From Paenibacillus catalpae (GTDB taxonomy: Bacteria > Bacillota > Bacilli > Paenibacillales > Paenibacillaceae): 64,000 nt of DNA. Of this stretch, positions 42,237 to 50,269 are shown in pieces (position 1 is the stretch's first letter; each line of letters opens with the position of its first letter). The DNA lies in NCBI RefSeq assembly GCF_900112695.1, contig NZ_FOMT01000002.1, positions 750,479-814,478 on the forward strand, in the 5' to 3' direction. The notes under the pieces were generated by a model. The model saw only the letters and a program-made list of their open reading frames with translations, did no database searches and was not told where the DNA came from. The translations under genes were made by a program, and so were the position numbers.

Positions 42237-42662
42237 ATGGATAAGGAGACAGTCTGGCAAAGTATTTGGCAGAAAGTCGAAAATGATGGACAATCCAGTT
42301 TGAACAAATATGAAAGAATATGGTTAAACGTTGATGGATTAATCGGTGATGTGAACGGAGGCGGCTTGATTAGTTTCTTTTATAATCATGGTGCTGACAA
42401 TTATAAGGAAACTATCGAGGACCTAGAAACAATCGGGGCAGAATCTGCAATTACATTAGTAAACAATATTGGTTCTATGTTCCCTGATGGGGTACCTCCT
42501 GTAAATATTGAAGAACGGAATGAGATAATCGATTCATGGGAGCATGATGAACTGAATGAGTTCTTCGAAAACCTGGATGAACAGTTTTATGCAATTATGG
42601 ATGACTTAGAAAATAAGCTAGAGCCAGTCATTGCAGAAGCAATAAAGCTAGCTGACGAGTAA
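42237..42662 (+). CDS. DMP19 family protein (DUF4375-like)
   Basis: 141 residues, GCGGGGG before the ATG. An N-terminal helix (DKETVWQSIWQKV) and the family-type segment IGDVNGGGLISFFYNHGADNYKETIEDLE support the DMP19/DUF4375 assignment. It is strongly acidic and contains no cysteines or membrane segments. Members often occur as orphan cytoplasmic proteins near polymorphic-toxin immunity genes; the function is not known. It is flanked by repeat copies 4 and 5. Confidence 0.75.
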   Translation: MDKETVWQSIWQKVENDGQSSLNKYERIWLNVDGLIGDVNGGGLISFFYNHGADNYKETIEDLETIGAESAITLVNNIGSMFPDGVPPVNIEERNEIIDSWEHDELNEFFENLDEQFYAIMDDLENKLEPVIAEAIKLADE

Positions 42663-42680
42663 CAGTATATATTGATGTCG

Positions 42681-42770
42681 TTCAACTAACGGAAACAATA
42701 GCTTAACAACCGAGTGCAGCCGGCGTATTACGTCTAGCTGCTTTTTGTTTGACTAAAGGGCAGGATAGCG
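42681..42770 (+). repeat. Palindromic repeat, copy 5
   Basis: CAACTAACGGAAACAATAGC, hairpin GCAGCCGGC...AGCTGC, then TTTGACTAAAGGGCAGGATAGCG at the right end; the left palindrome is decayed. Confidence 0.7.
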
Positions 42771-42826
42771 CTATCTCTTCAAGAATAATTTATTCAATTA
42801 AATCTAACAAATGGAGTGAGAATAGT

Positions 42827-43204
42827 TTGAGTTTAATGCGAATACAAATTCCTGCAGGTTAAGCGATTTCTTATAACAAGTTTCATGATGTTGAACCAGT
42901 TCTTGATGATGGGGAAGAAGATTTTTTAAGTAATTGGTATTACTTCACAGAAGATATATTGCAGATTCGAAAACTCGAAAATGTAGATGGAAGACACGTT
43001 ATTCCTGAGTGTAATACATTTATCATTGACTTAGGCTGGTACCCTGATAGTAAATTATCTGGAGAATACATACTTGTAGAAGTACTTGAAGAGGAGTGGA
43101 ACGTAATAAAAACAATGCGTTCTAAAAGTAGATTTGAAATTAGAGATACACTTGAAATTTGGTTGCGTGAACTTAATAATAATCAAACAGAAGATGGTTT
43201 TTAA
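42827..43204 (+). pseudogene. Small gene interrupted by an early stop codon
   Basis: The frame starts TTG 42827 (GGAGTGAG upstream) or ATG 42836, reads SLMRIQIPAG, then TAA at 42860-42862. The same frame then continues without interruption for 113 codons (AISYNKFHDVEPVLDDGEEDF ... EIWLRELNNNQTEDGF). No start codon with a ribosome site follows the stop until TTG 42959. One substitution in codon 12 or 14 therefore appears to have broken a gene of about 125 codons. The family is unrecognised; its setting among small orphan genes resembles immunity-type proteins. Confidence 0.65.
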
Positions 43205-43216
43205 GTCTTAGTCATT

Positions 43217-43280
43217 CCGCTAACGAGGAACTTTAGTTCAACAATCCAGGAGCAGTTTGCTACCGCGGGAGCCTCTTTGT
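43217..43280 (+). repeat. Palindromic repeat, copy 6 (right end missing)
   Basis: CCGCTAACGAGGAACTTTAGTTCAACAA followed by GGAGCAG...GGGAGCC; the GAACTAAAGGGC right end is absent. Confidence 0.65.
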
Positions 43281-43320
43281 GTCGGAATGCAATGCGGTCA
43301 ACAAAATGGAGGTGTACCTT

Positions 43321-43782
43321 TTGAAGAAGTTTCGCGGTAAAAAAAGATACTTCAGAAAACTATGGTCATCGGTGGAAAACTTTCAGGCACATGTTGACGA
43401 TGATTCTTGGTATGATTATTGGCATAGACATCTCGACTTCTGGGGCTTAGGAAATGACAGTTTAAAAATAAGAAGGGCACACATTAAAGCGTATATCTTA
43501 CTCTATACAAGAATTTTAAACCAACTTGAGCAACTAAATATGCCGTATCAATCATGGGTATGTATTCATGATGAAGATACGGGAGCTGATGCAGTCTACA
43601 TACACACACCAAACCCTAATGCGGACGATTTTCCAGCGAACTTTGATTTTCTTAAATTGGATTGTAAGCCTCCAAATGCCTTTTCTGACCTTATAGATAC
43701 AGCCCAATTTAATATTGGATATTATGAATCTGAGCATGAACGTGTTTATTACATACAATCAAAAAACATCAAATTTCACTAA
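43321..43782 (+). CDS. Hypothetical protein, 153 residues (immunity-like context)
   Basis: TTG 43321 is chosen because GGAGGTG lies five bases upstream; an ATG four codons before would abut the repeat. The protein has a basic start (KKFRGKKRYFRKLW), an aromatic SWYDYWHRHLDFWGLG segment, a helical middle (AYILLYTRILNQLEQL) and a C-terminal half with CIHDEDTGADAVYIHTPNP. I do not recognise a family by name. The composition, the AT-rich setting and the neighbours suggest a cytoplasmic protein of the accessory, immunity-like type. Confidence 0.65.
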   Translation: MKKFRGKKRYFRKLWSSVENFQAHVDDDSWYDYWHRHLDFWGLGNDSLKIRRAHIKAYILLYTRILNQLEQLNMPYQSWVCIHDEDTGADAVYIHTPNPNADDFPANFDFLKLDCKPPNAFSDLIDTAQFNIGYYESEHERVYYIQSKNIKFH

Positions 43783-43790
43783 TTCTGTTA

Positions 43791-43872
43791 TTAAGCTATC
43801 GAGGAACGTTAGTTCCATACAACTACAAGCAGCAGCCGCAAGTAAGCGGCTGCTATTTTTATGGAAGTAACG
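43791..43872 (+). repeat. Palindromic repeat, copy 7
   Basis: TTAAGCTATCGAGGAACGTTAG and hairpin AGCAGCCGC/GCGGCTGCT with T run; it also terminates the 153-residue gene. The remaining 200 bases to 44068 hold only short, unsupported frames. Confidence 0.75.
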
Positions 43873-44068
43873 GAGGATAGATGAATTTTGTGAATATATT
43901 TCAGGTATGCGAACGATAAAAAAAATAAGTTTAACTTTTAAGATTAAAGACGTGCTACAGTCTTCAGAGTTCACTGAATTCGTTAAAGGAAGTAGAAAAA
44001 AGAGGTCGAACCAGTAAGTGAACAGGGAATCTTGCTAGGCCTGACAGACATCCAATGCAAGTGACGAT

Positions 44069-45088
44069 CTATTCTTTAGTGCTAAGTGACAACAAGTGTT
44101 TTAGATTGTCATCAATAAATTGATTATCGGCACTGTTGATTCCACGACCGGCAAAATGGCCCCAGATCGATTGGATTGGTTTCAAGACAGCATTAGGTAT
44201 ACGCTTAGCTTCGTATTCATTATCGTCCGCTGTGCAGAAGAGATCCGTGCTTCCCGGCATGATACAGGCAAGAGCTTTTATGCTCTGAAGTGCTTTATTA
44301 AAGTCTCCGTTATAGGAGGGGTTTGCACTAATATCTGCATGTTGGCCTGTCCATAACATTGCCAGAACATTATGAGGATCCATATTCATAAAGCTATCTT
44401 CCCAGACACCAGCTACAAAATCCTCCAATGTATCAAATCCCATCTCACGGTAAAGCTCTTCTCTATAAAACGCATGTGATAGTCCCCATCCCGCATACAC
44501 CCGACCAACGGCACGCATGTCTGTAGAACTTAGTTGGTTTAATTTACTTGAGTCGAAGCCGACTGCAGATAGCAGTGAGGCTTTTACACCTTCCAGCACT
44601 ACATATGTGTGAGGCCAAGGTTTGGCGATGCCTCCGAAAGGTGCGATTCGTTCAACCATCTCCGGGTTACTTGCCCCCCATTGAAATGCCTGAATGCCGC
44701 CCATCGACCACCCGACGACGAGAGCAATCTTTTGAATACCGAATTTTTCGGTCAGCAGTTGGTGCTGGAATCGAACGTTATCATAGATGGTTACCTGTGG
44801 AAAGTTAGCCCGATCAAATGGAGGAGGCGTGTTACTGGGAGAGGAAGATAGCCCATTGCCCAGCAAATTGGGAACGATAATAAAATATTTCTCTGGATCG
44901 AGTGCCATCCCGCTGCCAATGAGCCATTCATTCTGAACATGCTGATCCCCAAAAGCCGTTGGATAGACAATAACATTATCCTTCTGTTCATTTAATTTTC
45001 CGTATGTTTTATAAGCAAGAAAAGCATTTGGTAACGTCACTCCTGATTGTAAGAGTACATCACCCAAACTAAAAATTTCATAGTCCAT
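44069..45088 (-). CDS. Alpha/beta hydrolase, homoserine O-acetyltransferase (MetX)-like
   Basis: 339 residues from ATG 45088 (GAAGGGAG eleven bases upstream). The MetX-like layout is clear: LAYKTYGKLNEQKDNVIVYPTAFGDQHV, the nucleophile elbow LVVGWSMGGIQAFQWG, and a long helical lid. It ends with IQSIWGHFAGRGINSADNQF, where the His of GHFAGRG is the catalytic base. Typical MetX proteins are about 360-390 residues; this one is shorter and may acylate or hydrolyse another substrate. It is divergent from a LysR regulator, with two LysR boxes between them. Confidence 0.85.
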   Translation of the reverse strand: MDYEIFSLGDVLLQSGVTLPNAFLAYKTYGKLNEQKDNVIVYPTAFGDQHVQNEWLIGSGMALDPEKYFIIVPNLLGNGLSSSPSNTPPPFDRANFPQVTIYDNVRFQHQLLTEKFGIQKIALVVGWSMGGIQAFQWGASNPEMVERIAPFGGIAKPWPHTYVVLEGVKASLLSAVGFDSSKLNQLSSTDMRAVGRVYAGWGLSHAFYREELYREMGFDTLEDFVAGVWEDSFMNMDPHNVLAMLWTGQHADISANPSYNGDFNKALQSIKALACIMPGSTDLFCTADDNEYEAKRIPNAVLKPIQSIWGHFAGRGINSADNQFIDDNLKHLLSLSTKE

Positions 45089-45165
45089 CGTATAGTCGCT
45101 CCCTTCAAAATGAAAAACCACATGTTCACTGTGATTTCTTGTGCTCAGTATAGAGCTGTGATACT

Positions 45166-45212
45166 CTCAATAAAAGTGAATAGAATTCAAAATAGCATTC
45201 AATAAAATTGAA
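45166..45212. promoter_or_regulatory. Two LysR-type operator boxes
   Basis: TTCAATAAAATTGAA (45198-45212, perfect 6-3-6 palindrome) and CTCAATAAAAGTGAA (45166-45180, two mismatches), 32 bases apart in the divergent region between MetX-like and LysR genes. This is the usual recognition-plus-activation site pair. Confidence 0.65.
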
Positions 45213-45232
45213 AGATGAAGGGGGAGCATCGG

Positions 45233-46168
45233 ATGGAATTGCGTCAACTGAATACGTTTTGTACGGTTGCAACAACATTGAATTTCACGCGGGCAGCAGA
45301 AGTGCTGAGCTACGTTCCTTCCAACGTCACGATGCAAATTAAAGCATTGGAAGATGAGCTAGGTGTTCGCCTCTTTGATCGGTTGGGCAAGCAACTCGCG
45401 CTCACAACTGCGGGTAAACGCTTTTTAACACACGCCCAAGGCGTTCTTGAAAAAATGGACGAAGCTCGTAGTGCTGTCCATGATAATGAAAAACTAAGTG
45501 GTACCTTAACGATAAGTGCGAATGAGGTTATTTGCTCCTACCGGCTTCCACCTGTCTTCCAACGGTTTCGTTCGCAGCATCCGGGAGTTCGTCTAATCTT
45601 CCGCTCAGTTCCGAATCAAGAGCTCAAGCAAACGCTCTTTGAGGGAACCACGGATATTGTTTATATGTTGGATGAACCCATTCGCTCGAGTGGACTTTCC
45701 GTGGAACCTTTGCTGGAAGAACATTTCCGATTGTTAGCTGCTCCAGATCACCCACTCGCCAAACGAACTGTGCTTCAGTTGGAAGATTTTCACGGAGAAG
45801 TATTCCTGACGAATGAAAAGGGTTGTCCTTATCGAACTATGTTTGATCGATCATTTGAGAAAGAGGGCATTGATAGCATTACATATTTAGAGTTTCAAAG
45901 TGCTGAAGCCATTAAACAATGTGCAATTTCAGGAATCGGTATTGCCTTTCTTCCTGAGATCGTCGCGGAATCCGAAGTTGAACGCGGAGAACTTGTTGTC
46001 CTCCCATGGCAAATTCCGGGCTTGCAGGTATATACACAGATGTTGTGGCATAAAGACAAGTGGCTTTCACCAATCATGTTATCTTTCATAGAAGCAACCA
46101 ACGCAGTTTTTGGTTCACAGAATGAGAAACTAGTTTTTCCGACCAATGGCAAGAACTTAACTCCATAG
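45233..46168 (+). CDS. LysR family regulator
   Basis: 311 residues from ATG 45233 (GGGGGAG upstream). The N-terminal helix-turn-helix has FTRAAEVLSYVPSNVTMQIKALEDELGVRLFDR, and the C-terminal substrate-binding domain has LTISANEVICSYRLPPVFQRFRSQHPGVRL and EHFRLLAAPDHPL. It very likely regulates the divergent MetX-like hydrolase and itself through the two boxes between them. Confidence 0.92.
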   Translation: MELRQLNTFCTVATTLNFTRAAEVLSYVPSNVTMQIKALEDELGVRLFDRLGKQLALTTAGKRFLTHAQGVLEKMDEARSAVHDNEKLSGTLTISANEVICSYRLPPVFQRFRSQHPGVRLIFRSVPNQELKQTLFEGTTDIVYMLDEPIRSSGLSVEPLLEEHFRLLAAPDHPLAKRTVLQLEDFHGEVFLTNEKGCPYRTMFDRSFEKEGIDSITYLEFQSAEAIKQCAISGIGIAFLPEIVAESEVERGELVVLPWQIPGLQVYTQMLWHKDKWLSPIMLSFIEATNAVFGSQNEKLVFPTNGKNLTP

Positions 46169-46223
46169 CTGAAAAGGTTAAGAACACATGGACCCATGTC
46201 GATTAGAATATTAATCTGTTTCG

Positions 46224-46249
46224 TTAAGCTAACTGGGAAACGTTAGTAG
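46224..46249 (+). repeat. Palindromic repeat, copy 8 (left hairpin only)
   Basis: TTAAGCTAACTGGGAAACGTTAG; the second hairpin and right end are missing. It is the last copy seen in the window. Confidence 0.6.
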
Positions 46250-46286
46250 ATTAATTAGGGAACAGGTCTGAAGGGGAGGTGTCTCT

Positions 46287-46394
46287 ATGAATGAGAATCT
46301 TAAGTCATTTATGGAAGAGCCGTGGTTGGTAATAACGGACAATATGGCGGAGGAACTAAATATTGAGTTGCACAGAGAGTTATCTCAAAACTAG
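46287..46394 (+). CDS. Short ORF, 35 residues, possibly a gene remnant
   Basis: AAGGGGAGGTG precedes the ATG. The peptide MNENLKSFMEEPWLVITDNM continues for 15 residues and ends with LSQN. The ribosome site is excellent, but the peptide looks like the N-terminus of a longer globular protein cut by a stop. It may be a genuine small protein or a decayed gene at the edge of the accessory stretch. Confidence 0.45.
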   Translation: MNENLKSFMEEPWLVITDNMAEELNIELHRELSQN

Positions 46395-46417
46395 TTAGGC
46401 AAAAAACCTCTTGCCAA

Positions 46418-46458
46418 AACTAATGGTATTAGTTATTATAAAACTAACGATATTAGTT
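46418..46458. promoter_or_regulatory. Twin operators of the MBL-TetR operon
   Basis: AACTAATGGTATTAGTT (46418-46434, perfect arms) and AACTAACGATATTAGTT (46442-46458, one mismatch) are 24 bases apart, with TATTATAAA between them as a likely -10. This arrangement fits autorepression by the TetR protein encoded second in the operon. Confidence 0.7.
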
Positions 46459-46483
46459 TATGAGCGAAGGTGGTTAATTAATT

Positions 46484-47215
46484 ATGAAAATGACACGCTA
46501 TGAACAGGTTTATCAGCTCACTTATTTGCCTAATGTATTCCCCGTTAATTGTTACCTGGTGGAGGAAGAGAAAAGCTTAACGTTAATTGACGCTGCAATG
46601 CCAAATAATGCGGCAGCTATCCTGAAAGCCGCCGAGCAGATCGGCAAGCCGATTACACGGATTGTACTAACTCATGCGCATAGTGATCATATCGGAGCAT
46701 TGGATGCATTGAAGAAGCAGCTGTCCGATGTGACGGTCTATATTTCCGCACGTGATTCCCGTCTGCTTAATGGTGACCGCTCGCTGGATCCTACTGAGGC
46801 AGATACGCCTATCCGTGGCGGCGTGCCCAAGCCGGGCAAAATTGCAACTCGGCCGGATGTGCTGCTGCAGGACGGAGACCGGGTTGGCTCGCTGCTTGCC
46901 GTCTCAACACCTGGACATACGCCTGGATCCATGTCCTTTCTCGATTCACGCAGTCATGCTCTCATTGCGGGAGATGCCTTGCAGACTCGGGGAGGAATTG
47001 CAGTAAGCGGTCAAATGATGCCGTGGTTTCCCTTCCCTGCAATGGCTACGTGGAATAACATCGAATCCCTTCGCAGTGCGATGAAGCTGCTTAAACTGAA
47101 GCCAACGCTGCTTGCTGTCGGACACGGGAAGATGCTTGAAAATCCGGAGGCTGCGATGGAGCAGGCCATTAAGACGGCATCCCGCAAGCTTGATGCGGTA
47201 TTGATGCATGAATAA
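46484..47215 (+). CDS. MBL-fold metallo-hydrolase
   Basis: 243 residues, GAAGGTGG before the ATG. The motif LTHAHSDHIGALD gives the HxHxDH zinc site near residues 66-71; STPGHTPGSM, LIAGDAL and VGHGKML supply the other ligands. It belongs to the general glyoxalase II/quorum-lactonase group; lactone or ester hydrolysis is likely, with substrate unknown. It is followed after 38 bases by its TetR regulator and preceded by twin operators, so it is probably induced by a specific compound. Confidence 0.88.
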   Translation: MKMTRYEQVYQLTYLPNVFPVNCYLVEEEKSLTLIDAAMPNNAAAILKAAEQIGKPITRIVLTHAHSDHIGALDALKKQLSDVTVYISARDSRLLNGDRSLDPTEADTPIRGGVPKPGKIATRPDVLLQDGDRVGSLLAVSTPGHTPGSMSFLDSRSHALIAGDALQTRGGIAVSGQMMPWFPFPAMATWNNIESLRSAMKLLKLKPTLLAVGHGKMLENPEAAMEQAIKTASRKLDAVLMHE

Positions 47216-47253
47216 CGGTCATTAACTATACGAAATTAAGGGGCGAATACGAC

Positions 47254-47829
47254 ATGTCACCAAGAATAGGATTGGATTTGCAAACCATCATACAGAAGGC
47301 TGCCATGCTGGCCGATGAGAACGGACTGGAATCCGTGACTCTGGCCTCGCTGTCGCAGGAGCTCGGTGTCCGTTCCCCATCGTTATATAATCATGTGGAA
47401 GGATTAAGCGGTCTTAAGGAGAAGCTTGCCCTGCATGGGCTGAAGAGTCTGCATGATAAGCTGCTCCGGGCTGCAGCCGGCAGATCGGGGGATGATGCCG
47501 TGTTTGCTATAGGGCTCGCCTATATACGCTTCGCGAGAGAACATCCAGGCTTGTATGAGGCAACGCTGCCGGCTCAGCATACGGAGAATGAGGAGCTGCT
47601 TAAAATAAGCGAAGAGCTTATACAGCTTATTATTCAAGTAATGCATCATGCTTATGAGATGAAGCAGGAAGATACGATTCATCTCGTAAGAGGCTTCCGC
47701 AGCTTTATGCATGGCTTTGCCACTCTGGAAAGAAGCGGAGGATTTGGGCTGCCGGTTAATCTGGATGAGAGCATTCAGTTTGTCCTGCGGACTTATCTGA
47801 CCGGCATCCGTGAAAATTTCCGTTCTTAG
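47254..47829 (+). CDS. TetR family regulator (WHG-type C-terminal domain)
   Basis: 191 residues. The N-terminal helix-turn-helix reads IIQKAAMLADENGLESVTLASLSQELGVRSPSLYNHVEGL in family style. The C-terminus has IRFAREHPGLYEATL and RGFRSFMHGFATLERSGGFGLP, typical of the TetR_C_33/WHG subgroup. It likely binds the twin AACTAA-N3-TTAGTT-type operators upstream of the MBL gene. Its stop overlaps the stop of the convergent AraC gene by four bases. Confidence 0.9.
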   Translation: MSPRIGLDLQTIIQKAAMLADENGLESVTLASLSQELGVRSPSLYNHVEGLSGLKEKLALHGLKSLHDKLLRAAAGRSGDDAVFAIGLAYIRFAREHPGLYEATLPAQHTENEELLKISEELIQLIIQVMHHAYEMKQEDTIHLVRGFRSFMHGFATLERSGGFGLPVNLDESIQFVLRTYLTGIRENFRS

Positions 47830-48689
47830 CCGGAAGCGCCCTTATATGACCGGGCGATCCCTTTACGATAGTCATCGGGCGATTGTCCGGTAAATTTTTT
47901 GAAGGTCTGACTGAAATGCGAGACGTATTTGAACCCAACCTCAAAAGCTGTTTCCGTAATGGAGCGGTCCGGGTTCATGGTGAACAGCATTTTGGCCTGA
48001 TTGATTCGGCGCTGATAGAGATAATGGAACAAGGTAATACCTGTCGTTTCCTTGAAGATTTTAACCAGATAATGCTTGTTCAAATGCATATAGAAGGCGA
48101 TATCCTCAAGCTGAAGATCCTCGCGGTAATGCTCCTCGATATAAGCGATAAGCTTCTGCACATTCTGATGCTTGATGCTCTTCGGCGGTGAAGCTTGTCC
48201 ATAGCTGGGCATGCTCTCGAATTCGTAAATAAGCAGCAGCAGCTCCTGAAAACAGAGAATTAACCGGTCATGCGACAGCGGATCTTTGCTTTGACGAAGC
48301 TGGCATAACCGCTCCAGCAGCGGCTCTATCCTGGCCTGCTCCTCCGGTTTCAGTGAAATAAGACGGTTTGTTTGTCTTTCGAAGGGAAGGAGCAGCGGTA
48401 CTAGAAAAGGCGGCTGGAATAGGCCTGAAGCAAAAGCCGGATCAAAATGGACAACCGTCCGGCAGTATTCATAACGGTTATCGATGGACGGATAATGCAG
48501 AGTCATCCCGTTCATAAGAATGAGGTTGCCGGGAGCAAGCTCATAGATGCTGTCGCCGATCAGCAGCTTGCATTTGCCGCTGTGGAAATAATAAATTTCA
48601 TATTCCAGATGGGAATGGAAGTCGGTCGGAATCTGGGATGTATTATACATAGCTTCAATAGGAAGCGCGTATCGTTCTTGATTGCTCAT
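47826..48689 (-). CDS. AraC family regulator (paralogue of the one at 34.5 kb)
   Basis: 287 residues from ATG 48689 (GGAGG five bases upstream). Cupin-type sensor: FHSHLEYEIYYFHSGKCKLLIGDSIYELAPGNL. Double helix-turn-helix: DIAFYMHLNKHYLVKIFKETTG and FKYVSHFSQTFKKFTGQSPDDYRK. It is divergent from a uronate-isomerase-like gene and likely activates it in response to its sugar acid. The sensor is closely similar to that of the AraC protein at 34546, so the ligands may be related. Confidence 0.9.
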   Translation of the reverse strand: MSNQERYALPIEAMYNTSQIPTDFHSHLEYEIYYFHSGKCKLLIGDSIYELAPGNLILMNGMTLHYPSIDNRYEYCRTVVHFDPAFASGLFQPPFLVPLLLPFERQTNRLISLKPEEQARIEPLLERLCQLRQSKDPLSHDRLILCFQELLLLIYEFESMPSYGQASPPKSIKHQNVQKLIAYIEEHYREDLQLEDIAFYMHLNKHYLVKIFKETTGITLFHYLYQRRINQAKMLFTMNPDRSITETAFEVGFKYVSHFSQTFKKFTGQSPDDYRKGIARSYKGASG

Positions 48690-48855
48690 GCTTTCCTCCA
48701 CGCGTTTGTTTAAGCTGCAGTTCCATTATACTGCGCTGCCGCCGAATACACCAACCACATATAAATGGGGAGACCATCAACGATAACCGGATAGAAGCGA
48801 TTCGCCTCTCGCGGTGGTACGATGAGTATAGGACAAGTCGAGGAGGATAATCGTA

Positions 48856-50136
48856 ATGATCAAGGAAGATTTGGCTATTGAATCCATTAGTACCATGAAG
48901 GAAACCGTGGAACGGCTCGCCATGACGATGCCGGTGACGGATATGCATACCCATTTATTTTCTGCTGATTTCGGCAATTTGCTCCTGTGGGGCATAGATG
49001 AGCTTCTTATATATCATTATCTTATTTCGGAGTCGTTCCGCTGGTCGGATGATCAGGAATCGTATGAGGCATTCTGGGCAATGTCGAAGCGGGAGCAGGC
49101 CGACTGGATATGGAACAAGCTGTTTATCGAACATTCGCCAATTAGTGAAGCAGCTAACGGTTTTATAACGATTCTGCACCGCCTGGGATTAGACGTTTCT
49201 TCGCGTAATCTGAATGACTACCGCGAGGCGCTTGCCAACCGCACAACCGCACAGCAGGTGGATGAAGTGCTTCGGATTTCGAACGTGAAGCATGTCCTCA
49301 TGACCAATGATCCGTTTGATCCCGAAGAACGTGACGTGTGGCTGAACCGCGGAGGCAATAAGGATTCCCGTTTCTGGGCAGCTCTTCGGGTAGACACCTT
49401 GCTCAATGACTGGCCCAATGCGGTTGTACAGCTGCAATCGCTTGGTTATGACGCTGCTGAGCAATGGACTGAGCGGACGAAGGTAGAAGTACGCCGCTTT
49501 CTGTCGGAATGGATTGTGCGCATGGATGCTTTATATTTGGCTGTATCGATGCCTGGAGATTTCGTCTATCCGGCTGAAGATCACCGTACCCGCATGATTG
49601 ATGAAGCAATGGTACCGGTCTGTCAGGAGCACGGCATTCCGTTTGCCCTTATGATTGGCGTTCGCCGCCGCGTTAATCCGGAGCTTCGTCTTGCCGGAGA
49701 TATGAGCATGGATTCGGATGTAACCGCAGTCGAAGCTTTGTGCAGAAACTACCCTACGCAAAAATTCCTCATTACCATGCTCGCCCGCAGCAATCAGCAT
49801 GAACTGACGGTGCTTGCGCGGAAGTTCCGCAACCTGATGGTATTTGGCTGCTGGTGGTTCCTTCACATCGAATCGATGGTGGAGGAGATGACGAAGTTCC
49901 GGCTTGAGCTGCTGGGCACATCAGTGATCCCTCAGCATTCGGATTGCAGGGTGTTTGAGCAGCTGATCTACAAGTGGGAGCATTCGCGACGTATTATCGG
50001 CCAGGTGCTGGCTTCGAAATATGAGCGTTTATACAACAGCGGCTGGAAGGTCACAGAGGAAGAGATCAAGCGTGATCTGGACGATTTGTTCAACCGGAAT
50101 TTCTGGCGCTTCCTTGGCAAGGAACAGCCTCAGTAA
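48856..50136 (+). CDS. Uronate isomerase / amidohydrolase-like protein
   Basis: 426 residues, AGTCGAGGAGGATAATC before the ATG. The amidohydrolase-type N-terminal metal motif is PVTDMHTHLFS near residue 27. Further family features are VLMTNDPFDPEE, FWAALRVDTLL, PFALMIGVRRRVNPELRLAGDMS and FGCWWFLHIES, as in the glucuronate isomerase family (UxaC-like). It would interconvert aldo- and keto-uronates or a related acid. Being divergent from an AraC gene supports sugar-acid catabolism, but no further uronate genes are adjacent. Confidence 0.8.
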   Translation: MIKEDLAIESISTMKETVERLAMTMPVTDMHTHLFSADFGNLLLWGIDELLIYHYLISESFRWSDDQESYEAFWAMSKREQADWIWNKLFIEHSPISEAANGFITILHRLGLDVSSRNLNDYREALANRTTAQQVDEVLRISNVKHVLMTNDPFDPEERDVWLNRGGNKDSRFWAALRVDTLLNDWPNAVVQLQSLGYDAAEQWTERTKVEVRRFLSEWIVRMDALYLAVSMPGDFVYPAEDHRTRMIDEAMVPVCQEHGIPFALMIGVRRRVNPELRLAGDMSMDSDVTAVEALCRNYPTQKFLITMLARSNQHELTVLARKFRNLMVFGCWWFLHIESMVEEMTKFRLELLGTSVIPQHSDCRVFEQLIYKWEHSRRIIGQVLASKYERLYNSGWKVTEEEIKRDLDDLFNRNFWRFLGKEQPQ

Positions 50137-50269
50137 GGAATCAGCGAAGCAGACGAAGGCCTGCTTCTTTTTGCGTGCCTGTACTCTGCAGATCATGGGA
50201 AAAATATCGAATCTCTGAAAGGTTGCGCCATATACTGTTGTAATGCTACAGGAATGGAGGCGACTCAAC

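Noticed and set aside
43881..44010. Two short overlapping frames after repeat copy 7 (12 and 36 codons)
   Set aside because: The first has a ribosome site but stops at once and the second has none; they may be debris of a frameshifted gene, but the evidence is too thin.
36872..46249. Insertion sequence or transposase explaining the repeat-rich stretch
   Set aside because: No transposase, integrase or recombinase frame was found on either strand in this stretch.
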